Source of the DNA: Clostridia bacterium
GTDB lineage: Bacteria > Bacillota > Clostridia > Oscillospirales > CAG-272
Length of the DNA: 54,384 nucleotides
Direction of reading: 5' to 3'
Assembly: GCA_017463125.1 (NCBI GenBank)
Contig: JAFTPV010000001.1
Coordinates: 1 to 54,384, forward strand
Shown here in pieces: positions 7,806 through 17,781 of the stretch (the stretch's first letter is position 1; every line of letters begins with the position of its first letter). The notes beneath the pieces were generated by a model. The model searched no databases. It was not told the origin of the DNA and saw nothing but the letters and a program-made list of their open reading frames with translations. The position numbers and the translations under genes are program-made.

Positions 7806-10223
7806 TTACTTTACAACTATATTAATAATCTTTCCGGGGACTACGATTTCTTTAACGACAGTCTTACCTTCAATAGCTGCCATAACCTTCTCATCAGCCT
7901 TTACAGTAGCAATGATGGCGTCCTTGTCAGCATCCTTGGCAATCATAACGACCGAGCGAACCTTACCGTTTACCTGAACGGGCATCTCGATTGTGTCATC
8001 TACGCACTTCGCCGCGTCATACTGAGGCCAGGGCTCGTAAGCGATAGTTTCGCTGTGACCTAAGATCTGCCATATTTCCTCGCAAACGTGAGGAGTGATG
8101 CAGGACATCATCTTAATGAATCCTTCTGCATATTCCCTAGGACAGCTGCCATTCTTATAAACCTCATTGATGAATACCATCATTTGAGCGATAGCAGTAT
8201 TGAAGCCGAGAGTTTCAAAATCAGAGGTAATCTTCTTGACAGTCTGGTGGTAGAGCTTTGTCAGCTTACCATCATCGTTCTCTGTAATATTAGCCGGCTC
8301 TGTAAAGAAATTCCAAACACGGTTAATGAACTTTCTCGCACCCGCAACGGCTGAGGAGCTCCAAGGCTTGGAAACCTCGAGAGGACCCATAAACATCTCG
8401 TAAAGACGAAGAGTATCTGCGCCGTACTCACGAACAATGTCGCTGGGATTTACAACAAACTCGGGGAAACGCTTACCCATCTTTATGCCGTTCTCACCAA
8501 GAATCATACCCTGGTGCACAAGCTTCTTGAAGGGCTCCTTAACAGGAGAGATGCCATTGTCATAGAGGAATCTGTTCCAAATTCTCGAATACATAAGATG
8601 TCCGACAGCGTGCTCGGGACCGCCAACGTAAAGGTCAACGGGAAGCCAGTGCTTGAGAAGCTTGGGATCACACAAAGCCTTATCATTATCAGGATCAATG
8701 TATCGCATAAAGTACCAGGAAGAGCCTGCCGAGCCGGGCATTGTGGAGGTTTCGCGGATACCCTTTATACCATTTTTATAATACTGCTTCCACTCGGTAG
8801 CATTTTCAAGAGGCGCCTTGCCCCCCTTACCCTTGTAATCCTCAAGCTCGGGAAGAATAAGAGGAAGCTCCTCATCGGGAAGGAACACGGTCTCACCCTC
8901 CTCGGTGTAAACGCAAGGAACAGGCTCGCCCCAATAACGCTGACGGGCAAAGATCCACTCACGGAAGTGATAGTTGACCTTTCTTCTGGCAACACCTAAA
9001 GCCTCAAGCTTTGCGGTGATAGCTTCCTTTGCCTCCTCTACGGTGAGGCCGGTAAATTCCTCGGAGTTTACGAGCTTGCAGCCCTTACCAAGATAATCCT
9101 GCTTCTCAAAAGCACACTCGGAAACGTCACGGCCTTCAATTACCTGAATCATAGGAATATTATGTGCCACAGCGTACTCGAAGTCGCGCTGATCGTGGCT
9201 GGGAACCGCCATAACCGCGCCGGTACCGTAGTTAGCAAGAACGAAGTCGCCGATAAACACGGGAACCTCCTTGCCGTTTACGGGATTGATAGCGTAAACG
9301 CCCTTAAGATGACAACCGGTCTTGGTCTTGTTAAGCTCGGTTCTGTCCATATCACTCTTTTTAAGAGTTTCGGCTATATATGCCTCCACCTCTTCCCTGT
9401 TCTCTACTCTGTCGAGGAGCGACTGGGTAATTTTCCCGTCCGGAGCAAGAACCATAAAGGTAATACCGTAGATGGTTTCAATACATGTAGTATATATAGA
9501 AAATTCGCCGCCGCCCACAAGCTTAAAGTCAACCTCAACGCCGGTGGACTTGCCTATCCAGTTACGCTGAATTTCCTTTGTGGACTCGGGCCAGTCTATC
9601 TCGTTAAGACCGTCAAGCAGCTTCTCTGCAAATGCAGGCTGGTCAATAACCCATTGCATCATCATACGCTTCTCGACAGGATAGCCGCCGCGCTCGGATT
9701 TGCCATCGATAACCTCATCGTTGGAAAGAACCGTACCAAGCGCCTCGCACCAGTTTACAGGCATCTCAATGCGCTTTGCATAGCCTGCCTCATAAAGCTT
9801 CTTGAATATCCACTGAGTCCACTTGTAGAAGGACGGGTCAGAGGTTGCTATCATCTTTGACCAATCGTAATCAAATCCAAGCTCGCGAAGCTGCGCCGAG
9901 AAGGTCTTTATATTCTCCTGGGTGAAGCCGCTCGGATGATTACCCGTGCTTACAGCGTACTGCTCTGCAGGAAGTCCGAATGAATCGTATCCCATAGGAT
10001 GAAGAACGTTATAGCCCTGCATACGCTTCATACGCGACATAATATCGGTTGCGGTATAGCCTTCAGGATGTCCAGCGTGAAGTCCTACGCCGGAAGGATA
10101 CGGGAACATATCCAAAACATAATACTTCGGCTTCGAGAAATCCCACACGTCAGTCTTAAACGTTTCGTTCTCTTCCCAATATTTTTGCCATTTGGCTTCA
10201 ATATTTGAGTGTTCGTAATTCAT
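7806..10223 (-). CDS. leuS: Leucyl-tRNA synthetase
   Basis: The 805-residue class I synthetase charges tRNA-Leu. The HIGH-type motif is HAGH (about 49-52, after FPYPSGVGL). The connective editing domain lies in the middle, and the C-terminal anticodon-binding domain ends the protein. The usual KMSKS loop reads KMGKR at about 581-585 (then FPEFVVNPSDIV); I believe this variant recurs in LeuRS of some Clostridia. An in-frame TTG lies 15 nt upstream, but GAGGA sits 8 nt before the ATG at 10223, which decides the start. The gene follows rsfS and ends the housekeeping block. Confidence 0.97.
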   Translation of the reverse strand: MNYEHSNIEAKWQKYWEENETFKTDVWDFSKPKYYVLDMFPYPSGVGLHAGHPEGYTATDIMSRMKRMQGYNVLHPMGYDSFGLPAEQYAVSTGNHPSGFTQENIKTFSAQLRELGFDYDWSKMIATSDPSFYKWTQWIFKKLYEAGYAKRIEMPVNWCEALGTVLSNDEVIDGKSERGGYPVEKRMMMQWVIDQPAFAEKLLDGLNEIDWPESTKEIQRNWIGKSTGVEVDFKLVGGGEFSIYTTCIETIYGITFMVLAPDGKITQSLLDRVENREEVEAYIAETLKKSDMDRTELNKTKTGCHLKGVYAINPVNGKEVPVFIGDFVLANYGTGAVMAVPSHDQRDFEYAVAHNIPMIQVIEGRDVSECAFEKQDYLGKGCKLVNSEEFTGLTVEEAKEAITAKLEALGVARRKVNYHFREWIFARQRYWGEPVPCVYTEEGETVFLPDEELPLILPELEDYKGKGGKAPLENATEWKQYYKNGIKGIRETSTMPGSAGSSWYFMRYIDPDNDKALCDPKLLKHWLPVDLYVGGPEHAVGHLMYSRIWNRFLYDNGISPVKEPFKKLVHQGMILGENGIKMGKRFPEFVVNPSDIVREYGADTLRLYEMFMGPLEVSKPWSSSAVAGARKFINRVWNFFTEPANITENDDGKLTKLYHQTVKKITSDFETLGFNTAIAQMMVFINEVYKNGSCPREYAEGFIKMMSCITPHVCEEIWQILGHSETIAYEPWPQYDAAKCVDDTIEMPVQVNGKVRSVVMIAKDADKDAIIATVKADEKVMAAIEGKTVVKEIVVPGKIINIVVK

Positions 10224-10234
10224 AGGTCTTATCC

Positions 10235-10663
10235 TCAATTCTTATTAATATCAAATTTCTTATCTACCTCATCTATGAGAGACGAAATATCAACCTCACT
10301 GCCCTCGGGCAAATGACGGTCGAGATTATAGAACTCTCTTGAGGGCTTGTCAAAAATATTTACGATAACGTCACCAAAGTCGACGAGTATCCAAGCTCCT
10401 CCCTGACGCCCCTCAACACGCAATGCGTGTCTGCCGCGCTCGGCGATAAGATCCGTTACGTCGTCCGAGAGAGCAGAAACCTGCGTTGACGAGCGTCCTG
10501 TTGCGTTTACGTAATAATCGGTAACGCTGGTGTTCTCCTTAACGTAAAACAGCTTTACGTCGATAGCCTTTTTCTCAAGAAGTATCTTAACCGCCTCTCT
10601 TGCGAGAACGTCAGAGGTCGTATTTTTCAAATCTTCAATTTTATTTTCCATATTATTCTCCAT
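10235..10663 (-). CDS. rsfS: Ribosomal silencing factor RsfS
   Basis: The 142-residue DUF143-fold protein has the family segments SVTDYYVNATGRSSTQVSAL (about 46-65) and GGAWILVDFGDVIVNIF. RsfS binds L14 on the 50S subunit and blocks 30S joining when nutrients are short. It lies between yqeK and leuS, the common Firmicutes neighbourhood, but without the lytR-type gene often found there. A second ATG 12 nt inside (10651), preceded by GGAG, is an equally good start. Confidence 0.95.
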   Translation of the reverse strand: MENNMENKIEDLKNTTSDVLAREAVKILLEKKAIDVKLFYVKENTSVTDYYVNATGRSSTQVSALSDDVTDLIAERGRHALRVEGRQGGAWILVDFGDVIVNIFDKPSREFYNLDRHLPEGSEVDISSLIDEVDKKFDINKN

Positions 10664-10675
10664 TCTGCCTTGGTT

Positions 10676-11338
10676 TTAAGTCCGTTTCCCCGAATCTACA
10701 AGTCTTAAAATTTCATCTCGTCGTTTTATAAAGGCATCCCTTGTCAGAAGAGTGACGGGATGAACGAACATAGATTGTTCCTCAAGATGACTTACGGTAC
10801 ACGTAATAGATTCTATGACCGCACAGCAAAGAGCCAAGACCATATTTAATATACTGCCCGATTTGTCAAGCTCCGAATAGAGCTTCTCGCGAAGGCGTAC
10901 AGAAACATCGTACGTCCTGCCCTCCTCAATAAAATCGGCAACGAAAATTATAGCCTCTGCAACGTCCATATCAGGTCTGCCTACTGTATGACAGCTAATA
11001 GCAGATAGCACAAGCTCGTCTGCAAAGTGAGGATAATTTTCTATAATATATGGGGAAGCCGTCAGTGCGTGCAAGGTTTCGGGTGACATAAGATCCGACT
11101 CAGTAACCTTAATTTGATATTTCTCGATTAGAACCAGTTGTTCTTCATGAGAAAACTCTTTTGTAATATCGTGAAGAAGAGCCGCTGCTCTTATTTCGGA
11201 AATTGGCTCTTTAGCGCATTTTTCCGCGATCATTGCCGCAGCGCGCTCGACACCTAACGTGTGATTATACCGCCTAGGCGAAAGCTTATCCTTCACCGCA
11301 AGACGAAGCGAGTTCAGCTCGTTATCGGTAAATCTCAT
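10676..11338 (-). CDS. yqeK: YqeK-type HD-domain hydrolase (symmetrical Ap4A hydrolase family)
   Basis: The 220-residue protein has HD-domain metal ligands at His26 (RYNHTLGV) and His56-Asp57 (LLHDITKEF), and further His residues in SCHTVGRPDMD. YqeK homologues split diadenosine tetraphosphate into two ADP. It is about 25-30 residues longer than usual, with an extra C-terminal segment (VHPVTLLTRDAFIKRRDEIL). Its start overlaps the nadD stop as ATGA; AGGAGAAGGGG precedes it. Confidence 0.93.
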   Translation of the reverse strand: MRFTDNELNSLRLAVKDKLSPRRYNHTLGVERAAAMIAEKCAKEPISEIRAAALLHDITKEFSHEEQLVLIEKYQIKVTESDLMSPETLHALTASPYIIENYPHFADELVLSAISCHTVGRPDMDVAEAIIFVADFIEEGRTYDVSVRLREKLYSELDKSGSILNMVLALCCAVIESITCTVSHLEEQSMFVHPVTLLTRDAFIKRRDEILRLVDSGKRT

Positions 11339-11928
11339 CTGTATAACCCCTTCTCCTGAATATAGTTCTGCACCGCTTTGTGAAGATAGGGGACTCGACC
11401 GCCACGCTTTATATCAAGACGAAGCTGACTTGAAGAAACCTCGGTAACGCTATGCTCAATTTTAACGATTTTAGCGCCAAGCTTTTCATACTGCCGAATC
11501 TTTTCCTTGATTTTTTCATCATTTTGCTTATCAGACTCCCGTCTAGCATAGCAAATTGTGGCTAGCGAAAAGATATATTCGTACCTTTTCCAAAGGTCAA
11601 AGGTCAAAAGCATATCTGTTCCGCATAGGAAGAAAAGCTCGTTTCCCCCTTCCGAAAGCTCCTCAAGGGTGATATAAGTATAGCTCTTACCGCCACGCTT
11701 TATCTCGAGGTCCGAAACCTCTGCCATTGGGATAGAAGAAAATGCAAGCCTGCACATCTCGAGTCGGCGCTCTGCACCTGCCTCCTCTGAAAAATCCTTA
11801 TGAGGCGGTGTAAATGTCGGTATAACCAACAGCCTGTCCAGCTTCATCTGCTTGACGAATGCTGCCGCAGCCTCGGTATGTCCTATATGAGGCGGGCTGA
11901 ATGTTCCGCCGTAAATTCCAAGACGCAT
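11335..11928 (-). CDS. nadD: Nicotinate-nucleotide adenylyltransferase
   Basis: The 197-residue nucleotidyltransferase makes deamido-NAD from nicotinate mononucleotide and ATP. It carries GGTFSPPHIGH near the N-terminus (the GXFXPX(H/T)XXH motif) and the C-terminal VSSSQLRLDIKRG (SXTXXR-type) motif. A longer frame reaches 11952, but AAAGGAGAG sits right before the ATG at 11928, and the extra residues would overlap yhbY. It is coupled to yqeK by a four-base overlap. Confidence 0.96.
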   Translation of the reverse strand: MRLGIYGGTFSPPHIGHTEAAAAFVKQMKLDRLLVIPTFTPPHKDFSEEAGAERRLEMCRLAFSSIPMAEVSDLEIKRGGKSYTYITLEELSEGGNELFFLCGTDMLLTFDLWKRYEYIFSLATICYARRESDKQNDEKIKEKIRQYEKLGAKIVKIEHSVTEVSSSQLRLDIKRGGRVPYLHKAVQNYIQEKGLYR

Positions 11929-11938
11929 AATCTCTCCT

Positions 11939-12229
11939 TTAGTCAAGCTCAATGCGCTTTTTCTTTACCGATTCCTTATAAAGAACGAATTTCGTTCCGA
12001 CACAGCTAACAACGTCGCATCCAATAGCCTCTGCTATCTCTGCTGCAGCTTCCTTTGCAGTATAACCGCTATTATCAAGGACTCTAGCCTTGACAAGCTC
12101 TCTTGCCTCAAGTGCGTTTGCAAGCTGATTGCAAATTTCCTCTGTGATACCTCCCTTACCTATCTGGAAGATGGTATCAAGATTTTGTGAAAGCGCTCTT
12201 AAATACGCTCTCTGCTTACTTGTTAACAT
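11939..12229 (-). CDS. yhbY: YhbY-type RNA-binding protein (CRM domain)
   Basis: The 96-residue single CRM domain contains the GxxG-type loop GKGG (about 24-27) and the conserved start LTSKQRAYLRALSQ. YhbY associates with pre-50S ribosomal particles. It normally lies between obgE and nadD; here ftsY occupies the upstream position, so the block has been rearranged. Confidence 0.95.
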   Translation of the reverse strand: MLTSKQRAYLRALSQNLDTIFQIGKGGITEEICNQLANALEARELVKARVLDNSGYTAKEAAAEIAEAIGCDVVSCVGTKFVLYKESVKKKRIELD

Positions 12230-12246
12230 ATAAATACCTTTATCCT

Positions 12247-13155
12247 TTAATTCTCAAAAAGCGCTGATGCGAAATCCGAAGCATCAAAGGGCTTCATATC
12301 GTCTATCTGCTCACCGACACCGATAAATTTAACCGGAATTCCGAGCTCCTGACGTATTGAAATAACTATACCGCCCTTTGCCGTACCGTCAAGCTTTGTT
12401 AAAACAAGACCCGTAATTTTCGACGCCTCCTTAAACTCCTTTGCCTGATAGACGGCGTTCTGTCCCGTTGTGGCGTCAAGAACGAGCAAGGTTTCCTTTG
12501 CGGCATTTGGAAGCTCACGTCCGATTACCCTGTCAATTTTGGCAAGCTCATCCATAAGATTTTTCTTATTATGGAGTCTGCCGGCAGTATCAATAAGAAG
12601 GACGTCGGCGCCTCGGCTCTTAACGGCGTTTATAGCATCAAAAACCACCGAGGCGGGATCAGCGCCCGCACCCTGCTTTATAATATCGACGCCGGCCCTG
12701 TCACACCAAACGGATAGCTGCTCTGCCGCCGCCGCTCTGAATGTGTCTGCCGCCGCAACGACTACGCGCTTTCCCTTCTGCTTTAAGTCATTTGCGATCT
12801 TGCCGATTGAGGTAGTTTTACCAACGCCGTTTACACCGATAACCAAAATTACCGATGGAGTCGTTGAAAGATTAAGCGGCTCGTGCTCTCCTATCATGCC
12901 GCGAAGGATATTAAAAAGCTCCTCCTTAACAAGCTCGGGCTCCTTAATTTTTTTATCAATAACGGCCTCTCTTAAATCATCTAAAATCCGCTCGGTCGTA
13001 TTTACGCCGATGTCAGCCGATATAAGCAGCTCTTCAAGCTCGTCAAAGAGATCCTCGTCAACCCTTGCGAACTGCTTAAAAATATTATCAATTTTATCGA
13101 CTATCGCGCTCTTAGTCTTAAAAAGACCCTGCTTTAATTTGTCAAAGAACCCCAT
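12247..13155 (-). CDS. ftsY: Signal recognition particle receptor FtsY
   Basis: The 302-residue SRP GTPase has an N-terminal NG-domain helical bundle, P-loop GVNGVGKTTSIGKIA, DTAGRLHNK (G3), TKLDG (G4) and the C-terminal GVGEQIDDMKPF. It has no long acidic A-domain. It docks the ribosome-SRP complex (Ffh at 29369) at the membrane. The frame is open 11 codons further, but AGAAGGAG 7-8 nt before ATGGGG at 13155 fixes the start, which overlaps the smc 3' end by 14 bp. Confidence 0.97.
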   Translation of the reverse strand: MGFFDKLKQGLFKTKSAIVDKIDNIFKQFARVDEDLFDELEELLISADIGVNTTERILDDLREAVIDKKIKEPELVKEELFNILRGMIGEHEPLNLSTTPSVILVIGVNGVGKTTSIGKIANDLKQKGKRVVVAAADTFRAAAAEQLSVWCDRAGVDIIKQGAGADPASVVFDAINAVKSRGADVLLIDTAGRLHNKKNLMDELAKIDRVIGRELPNAAKETLLVLDATTGQNAVYQAKEFKEASKITGLVLTKLDGTAKGGIVISIRQELGIPVKFIGVGEQIDDMKPFDASDFASALFEN

Positions 13156-16100
13156 CGAGTAGCTCCTTCTGCTTTCCTTCAATTTCATTTACGTTAAGCT
13201 CTATTGCCTGCGAGATACCGCGCTGAGGCATCGTTACGCCGTAGAGCCTGTCGCCTATCTCCATAGTACCGCGACGGTGCGTAATAAGAATAAACTGCGT
13301 TCCGTCGTCGAACTTTTTAATATATTCGCCAAATCTGAATACGTTGACCTCGTCAAGCGCCGCCTCGATCTCGTCAAGAATGCAGAAGGGCGTGGGATTA
13401 ACCTTAAGTATAGCAAACAACAGGGCTATTGCAACAAACGACTGCTCACCACCCGAAAGAAGAGAAAGACTTTTGATTATCTTGCCGGGAGGCGCCGCCT
13501 TAATTTCAATTCCCGAAGTAAGAACGTCGTCCGGCTCGGTAAGAGATAGCTCGGCACTTCCTCCGCCGAACAGTTCTCTGAAGGTTATGCCGAAATTACG
13601 GTTAATAGCATCAAAGGCTGTGACAAAGCTCGTACGCATCTCGGACTCAAGCCTTGTAATAATCGTGGTCAGCTCATCGTAGGAATTCGTAAGGTCGACA
13701 AACTGCGTATTCAAGGAATCGTATCTGGTCTTAACCTCTGCATATTCCTCGATAGCGCCGGGATTATATCCGCCTAGTGCTCTTAGCTTTGAACGGCAGG
13801 ATGTCTGCACCGAGGCAACCTCGTCACGATTTTCCTCGGTTACGGCAGGATAACCAAGCGATACCGCTTCCTCATAGGTAATTTCATAATCGTCCCAAAG
13901 CTGCGAGCCGAGCTTATCCTGCTTTTCAACAAGCTGATTTAAGCGGTTCTCATTCTTAATAAGCGACTCGTAACAAACCTGCCTTGAAGCAGTCTTTTCC
14001 TTAACCTTTTGGCGAATAGAAACAAGCTCACGCTCAAACTCATCGTTACCGCTTTCAACCTCCTGACGCTTCTGCCTGAGGTTTTCTATCGTTTCTTCAA
14101 GTTCTTTATACTCTTCATTACTTTCAGTCTTGCGCTCATCAATATCCATACGCTTTGCATTAAGCTCGGAGATCCTTGCGTTTTGGGCTGATCTCTCCTC
14201 ATCAAGAGAAAGGATTCTGCCGTCGAGCTGTTCGATAAGAAGCTCGATGCTCTCAATATCCTTTTTCTGCTCGGCAATTTTAATCGAGAGATCGTTTGAT
14301 TTAGAAATAGACTCGTCACGCTGCTCATCGATAATGCCCATTTCCTCGCCGCGCTTTGCTCTATGAGATCTCAGAGCGGCAATCCTCTCAAGATTCGCCT
14401 CATATTCGTGAGATAGCCTTACGATCTCCTCGTCTGCCATCGTTTGCTGACCGAGAAGACCCTCGTAATCAGCACGAAGCTTCTCTATAATCTCGCGGTT
14501 AGCGTTATATTTCGCGTTAGCGTTATCAAGAGACGCGAACTGCGAGCGGGAGAGAGTTAAAAGAAGCTCCTTTTCCTGTTCGGTATTTTTCACCGTTTCC
14601 TTTACTGTGGAAATCTCCTTGTCAAGCGCATCAATATCAGCTGACTTTTTCTTTATTTCAATGTCAAGCGCCTGCATCTTTTCGGAAAGCTCCGAGATTG
14701 TCGTAAGTCTTGACAAAATTCCGCTATCACGCTTTGCGCTACCTCCGGTGAAGGCACCGCCCGCGTTGATCACCTGACCGTCAAGGGTTACTATCTTTAC
14801 CCTATAATTAATCTGCTTTGCCGCAGCGGCGGCAGAGTCAATATTATCAAATACAAGGGTTCTCAAAAGCAACCACTCAACGATAGAGCGGTATTTATTA
14901 TCAGAGGACACGAGCGTATCGGCTCTTCCGACAAAGCCGGACAGCTTCTTAGCCGCACGTATCTCATCGGTTTCGTTCGATGCCTTGATTGCGCTGATGG
15001 GATAGAAGGTTGCCCTACCCGCTCCTGCGCGCTTAAGAGCGCCTATCGCCGCCTTTGCGGTATCTTCATTTTCAACAACTATATTCTGAAGGCTTGCGCC
15101 AAGAGCTGTTTCAATAGCGGTGATATATTTCTTCTCAACCGTTATAAGTGAGGAGAGAGGTCCGTAAACCTTACCGGCAATACTACCTGACGCGTACTCC
15201 TTCATAACGAATCTTACGCTCTCGGCATACCCCTCAAAATGCTCATTCATACGCTTTAAGACGTCAACTCGCTGAATAAGAGTGTCGCGCTCTACTGTCC
15301 TTGCGTTAAGAGCTTGGGTAAGTGTATCGCGCTCTGCCAAAAGTGCATCAAGCCTTGCGTTAGCGTCGTTTAATATCTCATCCTTTTCTGCTAGGGAATG
15401 CTTAAAACCGGAGGCGTTTTTCTCACATCTGTCTGCCTCCGCCTTCAGAAGCTCACCCTCCTCCTCGTATCTTGCGATCTCGGAGGCAATATCACTGGTT
15501 TTAGAACCATCGTTGATTTTGGAATTCTTAAGAACTCCTATTCTTACGTTAAGGCTGGTTGCGGAATTTTCTTCAACCGTAAGCTCGTCAAGCGCTTCCT
15601 CAAGCTCACGCTTTATGCGCTCTATCTCACCCGTCAGCTTCTGCTGCTCCGCAAGATACTCAAGGCGAGTATCAAGAAGGCTCTTAAGCTTTGCGTCAAG
15701 CTCTGACTTATTGGACTCATAATCACGCTTTGTCTTTGCGATAGCTTCCTTTGAATTATCTATTTCGCCAATCCTTATCCTGCACTGCTCGATGAGCTCT
15801 GCGGAATGTGCAAAATCCGACTCTGCCACGCGAAGAGCATTGTCAAGCTGATGAAGCCTGTCTGTTGTGGTTCTGATCTGCTCAAGAAGTCTTTCGGAAC
15901 AAAGTCTGTTCTCTTGGGATTTATTATATAAATTCTCGTTCTGTGCCTCGAGGTCGGAGAGAAGCTGATCAACTATTTCAAGCTCGTGCTTTGAAAGCTT
16001 TACGGTATTCTGCGCCTCAGCAACATCCTCGCGTATCTTCTTGGTATCAAAGAGCCAAAGAGAAACGTCTGCCCTCTTCTTTTCCTCATAGAGAGCAAGT

Positions 16101-16750
16101 CCCTTGCGCGCTTTTTCTGCCTCCTTTTCAAGAGGCCCGACGCGGCTCTCAAGCTCGGTGAGAATATCCTTTACTCTATCGAGATTATCCTGAGTAGCCT
16201 TAAGCTTCCTCTCGGACTCCTCTTTTCTGTGACGGTATTTTGAAATACCCGCCGCCTCTTCAAAAATATTTCGTCTTTCGTCGCTTTTTTTAGAAATAAT
16301 CTCCGCAATCTTACCCTGACCGATAATGGAATATCCCTCGCGGCCAACACCGGTATTCATAAATAGCTCGTAAATATCGCGAAGGCGCCTTGGCTGACGG
16401 TTGATAAGATATTCACTCTCACCCGTTCTATAGTACCTACGGGTAACCACGACCTCGTCAAATTCTGAATCAAGTCTGTTCTCCGGATCAGAATTATCAA
16501 AGGTTACCGAAACCTCGGCAAAGCCCATAGGGCGTCTGTCGTCAGTACCGCCGAAGATTACGTCCTCCATCTTAGTGCCTCGGATATTACGGCTTGAAAG
16601 CTCACCAAGAACCCAACGCATAGCGTCGGAGATATTGGACTTACCGCTTCCGTTGGGGCCGACTATTACCGTCGCACCGCGCTCAAAGGATAAAACGGTT
16701 CTGTTCGGAAAGGATTTGAATCCGTGCAGCTCTAGTGATTTTAAGTACAT
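13142..16750 (-). CDS. smc: Chromosome segregation protein SMC
   Basis: The 1202-residue condensin ATPase has the N-terminal P-loop GPNGSGKS at 31-38, a long coiled coil and a central hinge (glycine-rich INAGGAFTGGSAKRD near 675). A second coiled coil precedes the C-terminal LSGGEQSFVAIALLFAI signature and Walker B FCILDEIEAALDE. It forms the SMC-ScpAB complex that compacts and segregates the origin regions. Placement between an Elp3-like gene and ftsY is conserved in Clostridia. Start ATG has GAGG 7 nt upstream. Confidence 0.98.
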   Translation of the reverse strand: MYLKSLELHGFKSFPNRTVLSFERGATVIVGPNGSGKSNISDAMRWVLGELSSRNIRGTKMEDVIFGGTDDRRPMGFAEVSVTFDNSDPENRLDSEFDEVVVTRRYYRTGESEYLINRQPRRLRDIYELFMNTGVGREGYSIIGQGKIAEIISKKSDERRNIFEEAAGISKYRHRKEESERKLKATQDNLDRVKDILTELESRVGPLEKEAEKARKGLALYEEKKRADVSLWLFDTKKIREDVAEAQNTVKLSKHELEIVDQLLSDLEAQNENLYNKSQENRLCSERLLEQIRTTTDRLHQLDNALRVAESDFAHSAELIEQCRIRIGEIDNSKEAIAKTKRDYESNKSELDAKLKSLLDTRLEYLAEQQKLTGEIERIKRELEEALDELTVEENSATSLNVRIGVLKNSKINDGSKTSDIASEIARYEEEGELLKAEADRCEKNASGFKHSLAEKDEILNDANARLDALLAERDTLTQALNARTVERDTLIQRVDVLKRMNEHFEGYAESVRFVMKEYASGSIAGKVYGPLSSLITVEKKYITAIETALGASLQNIVVENEDTAKAAIGALKRAGAGRATFYPISAIKASNETDEIRAAKKLSGFVGRADTLVSSDNKYRSIVEWLLLRTLVFDNIDSAAAAAKQINYRVKIVTLDGQVINAGGAFTGGSAKRDSGILSRLTTISELSEKMQALDIEIKKKSADIDALDKEISTVKETVKNTEQEKELLLTLSRSQFASLDNANAKYNANREIIEKLRADYEGLLGQQTMADEEIVRLSHEYEANLERIAALRSHRAKRGEEMGIIDEQRDESISKSNDLSIKIAEQKKDIESIELLIEQLDGRILSLDEERSAQNARISELNAKRMDIDERKTESNEEYKELEETIENLRQKRQEVESGNDEFERELVSIRQKVKEKTASRQVCYESLIKNENRLNQLVEKQDKLGSQLWDDYEITYEEAVSLGYPAVTEENRDEVASVQTSCRSKLRALGGYNPGAIEEYAEVKTRYDSLNTQFVDLTNSYDELTTIITRLESEMRTSFVTAFDAINRNFGITFRELFGGGSAELSLTEPDDVLTSGIEIKAAPPGKIIKSLSLLSGGEQSFVAIALLFAILKVNPTPFCILDEIEAALDEVNVFRFGEYIKKFDDGTQFILITHRRGTMEIGDRLYGVTMPQRGISQAIELNVNEIEGKQKELLDGVL

Positions 16751-16767
16751 CGTTTACCTCAAAAATA

Positions 16768-17781
16768 TCATTTATCTAAAACGGAAACATCTATATAGTG
16801 AGTGACGCAATCTTCCCTAAAAACGACGTCACGTACACCGAGCGTATCCGTTAAAAGAGTCTTGTTTTTTCTTTTTTGCCCGATAGCCTTTGAAAGCGTG
16901 CCTCGGGCAACCTTTACCAATAATATATCTTCTTTTTTCAAATTTAAGTATTTTGCTTTGTCATAAATATCATCAAAATACAGCTTGTTTTCCACAAGCT
17001 CACCAAGAGATGGGTGATTTGGTCCGGCAAAATATGTTTCCTCACTCAAAAGATTTTCAGAGGAACAAAGACCGATGCGTATTACCTTAACGCCCGAGGC
17101 TCTGAAAAGCCTTAATGTCGCCGCACTTCTCGTTACGGCATCCTCAAGCGAAAGCGGAGTATAGTCACCGCCGGCAGCCATATCGCAAAGCTCGGTGTCA
17201 CGAAAGACGACGGTTGGATAAATCCTCGCCCCAACGGCACCCGAATCTATAATAAAGCGTGTGGTTTCAATCTCGGATTCAATCGTCGAGCCGGGCAAAC
17301 CTATCATCATCTGACCGACGAGCGTAATGCCCGAGTCCACGATGAGCTTGCACGCCCGCACAGCGTCAGTTGCCGTATGGTTACGCTTCGACAGGCGGAG
17401 AACCTCCGGGTCAATGCTCTGAAGCCCAAGCTCCACCGTGCTTACGCCGTAGCGCTTAAGAGTCTTGATAATATTCTCGTCAATATAGTCCGGTCTTGTT
17501 GAGCAGCGAACAGACTTAACTGCCCCGCGCTCGATATACGAGTAGGCAATCTGCAAAAGTTCTGTCATAAGGTCAAAATCAATGCCTGTAAATGATCCGC
17601 CGAAAAAGGCTATTTCAACCTCGTCGTCAGCTGAAACGGTGGAAAGCGCATCGTCGATTATCCTTCTCGTATCAGAAGGGTCGAAGCTCTTGACTCCGGA
17701 GATTGTTCTTTGGTTACAAAAAACGCAGTTGTTCGGGCAACCGAGATGCGGAATAAAAACAGGAATGTTTATATGCCTCAT
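16768..17781 (-). CDS. Radical SAM protein, Elp3-like (no acetyltransferase domain)
   Basis: The 337-residue protein has the cluster motif CPNNCVFC (Cys15/19/22) near the N-terminus and FFGGSFTGI, as in the Elp3/YhcC/HemN-like group. Elp3 modifies tRNA wobble uridines, but this protein stops before a GNAT acetyltransferase domain would begin, so its reaction is uncertain. It sits between rnc and smc, a position held by this family in many Clostridia, and overlaps rnc by four bases (ATGA). Confidence 0.9.
   Translation of the reverse strand: MRHINIPVFIPHLGCPNNCVFCNQRTISGVKSFDPSDTRRIIDDALSTVSADDEVEIAFFGGSFTGIDFDLMTELLQIAYSYIERGAVKSVRCSTRPDYIDENIIKTLKRYGVSTVELGLQSIDPEVLRLSKRNHTATDAVRACKLIVDSGITLVGQMMIGLPGSTIESEIETTRFIIDSGAVGARIYPTVVFRDTELCDMAAGGDYTPLSLEDAVTRSAATLRLFRASGVKVIRIGLCSSENLLSEETYFAGPNHPSLGELVENKLYFDDIYDKAKYLNLKKEDILLVKVARGTLSKAIGQKRKNKTLLTDTLGVRDVVFREDCVTHYIDVSVLDK

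Noticed and set aside
9162-9860. Plus-strand open frame of 232 codons
   Set aside because: Antisense to leuS, no ribosome site, no domain.
12470-13162. Plus-strand, Ser-rich open frame of 230 codons
   Set aside because: Shadow of ftsY on the opposite strand; low-complexity composition from codon bias.
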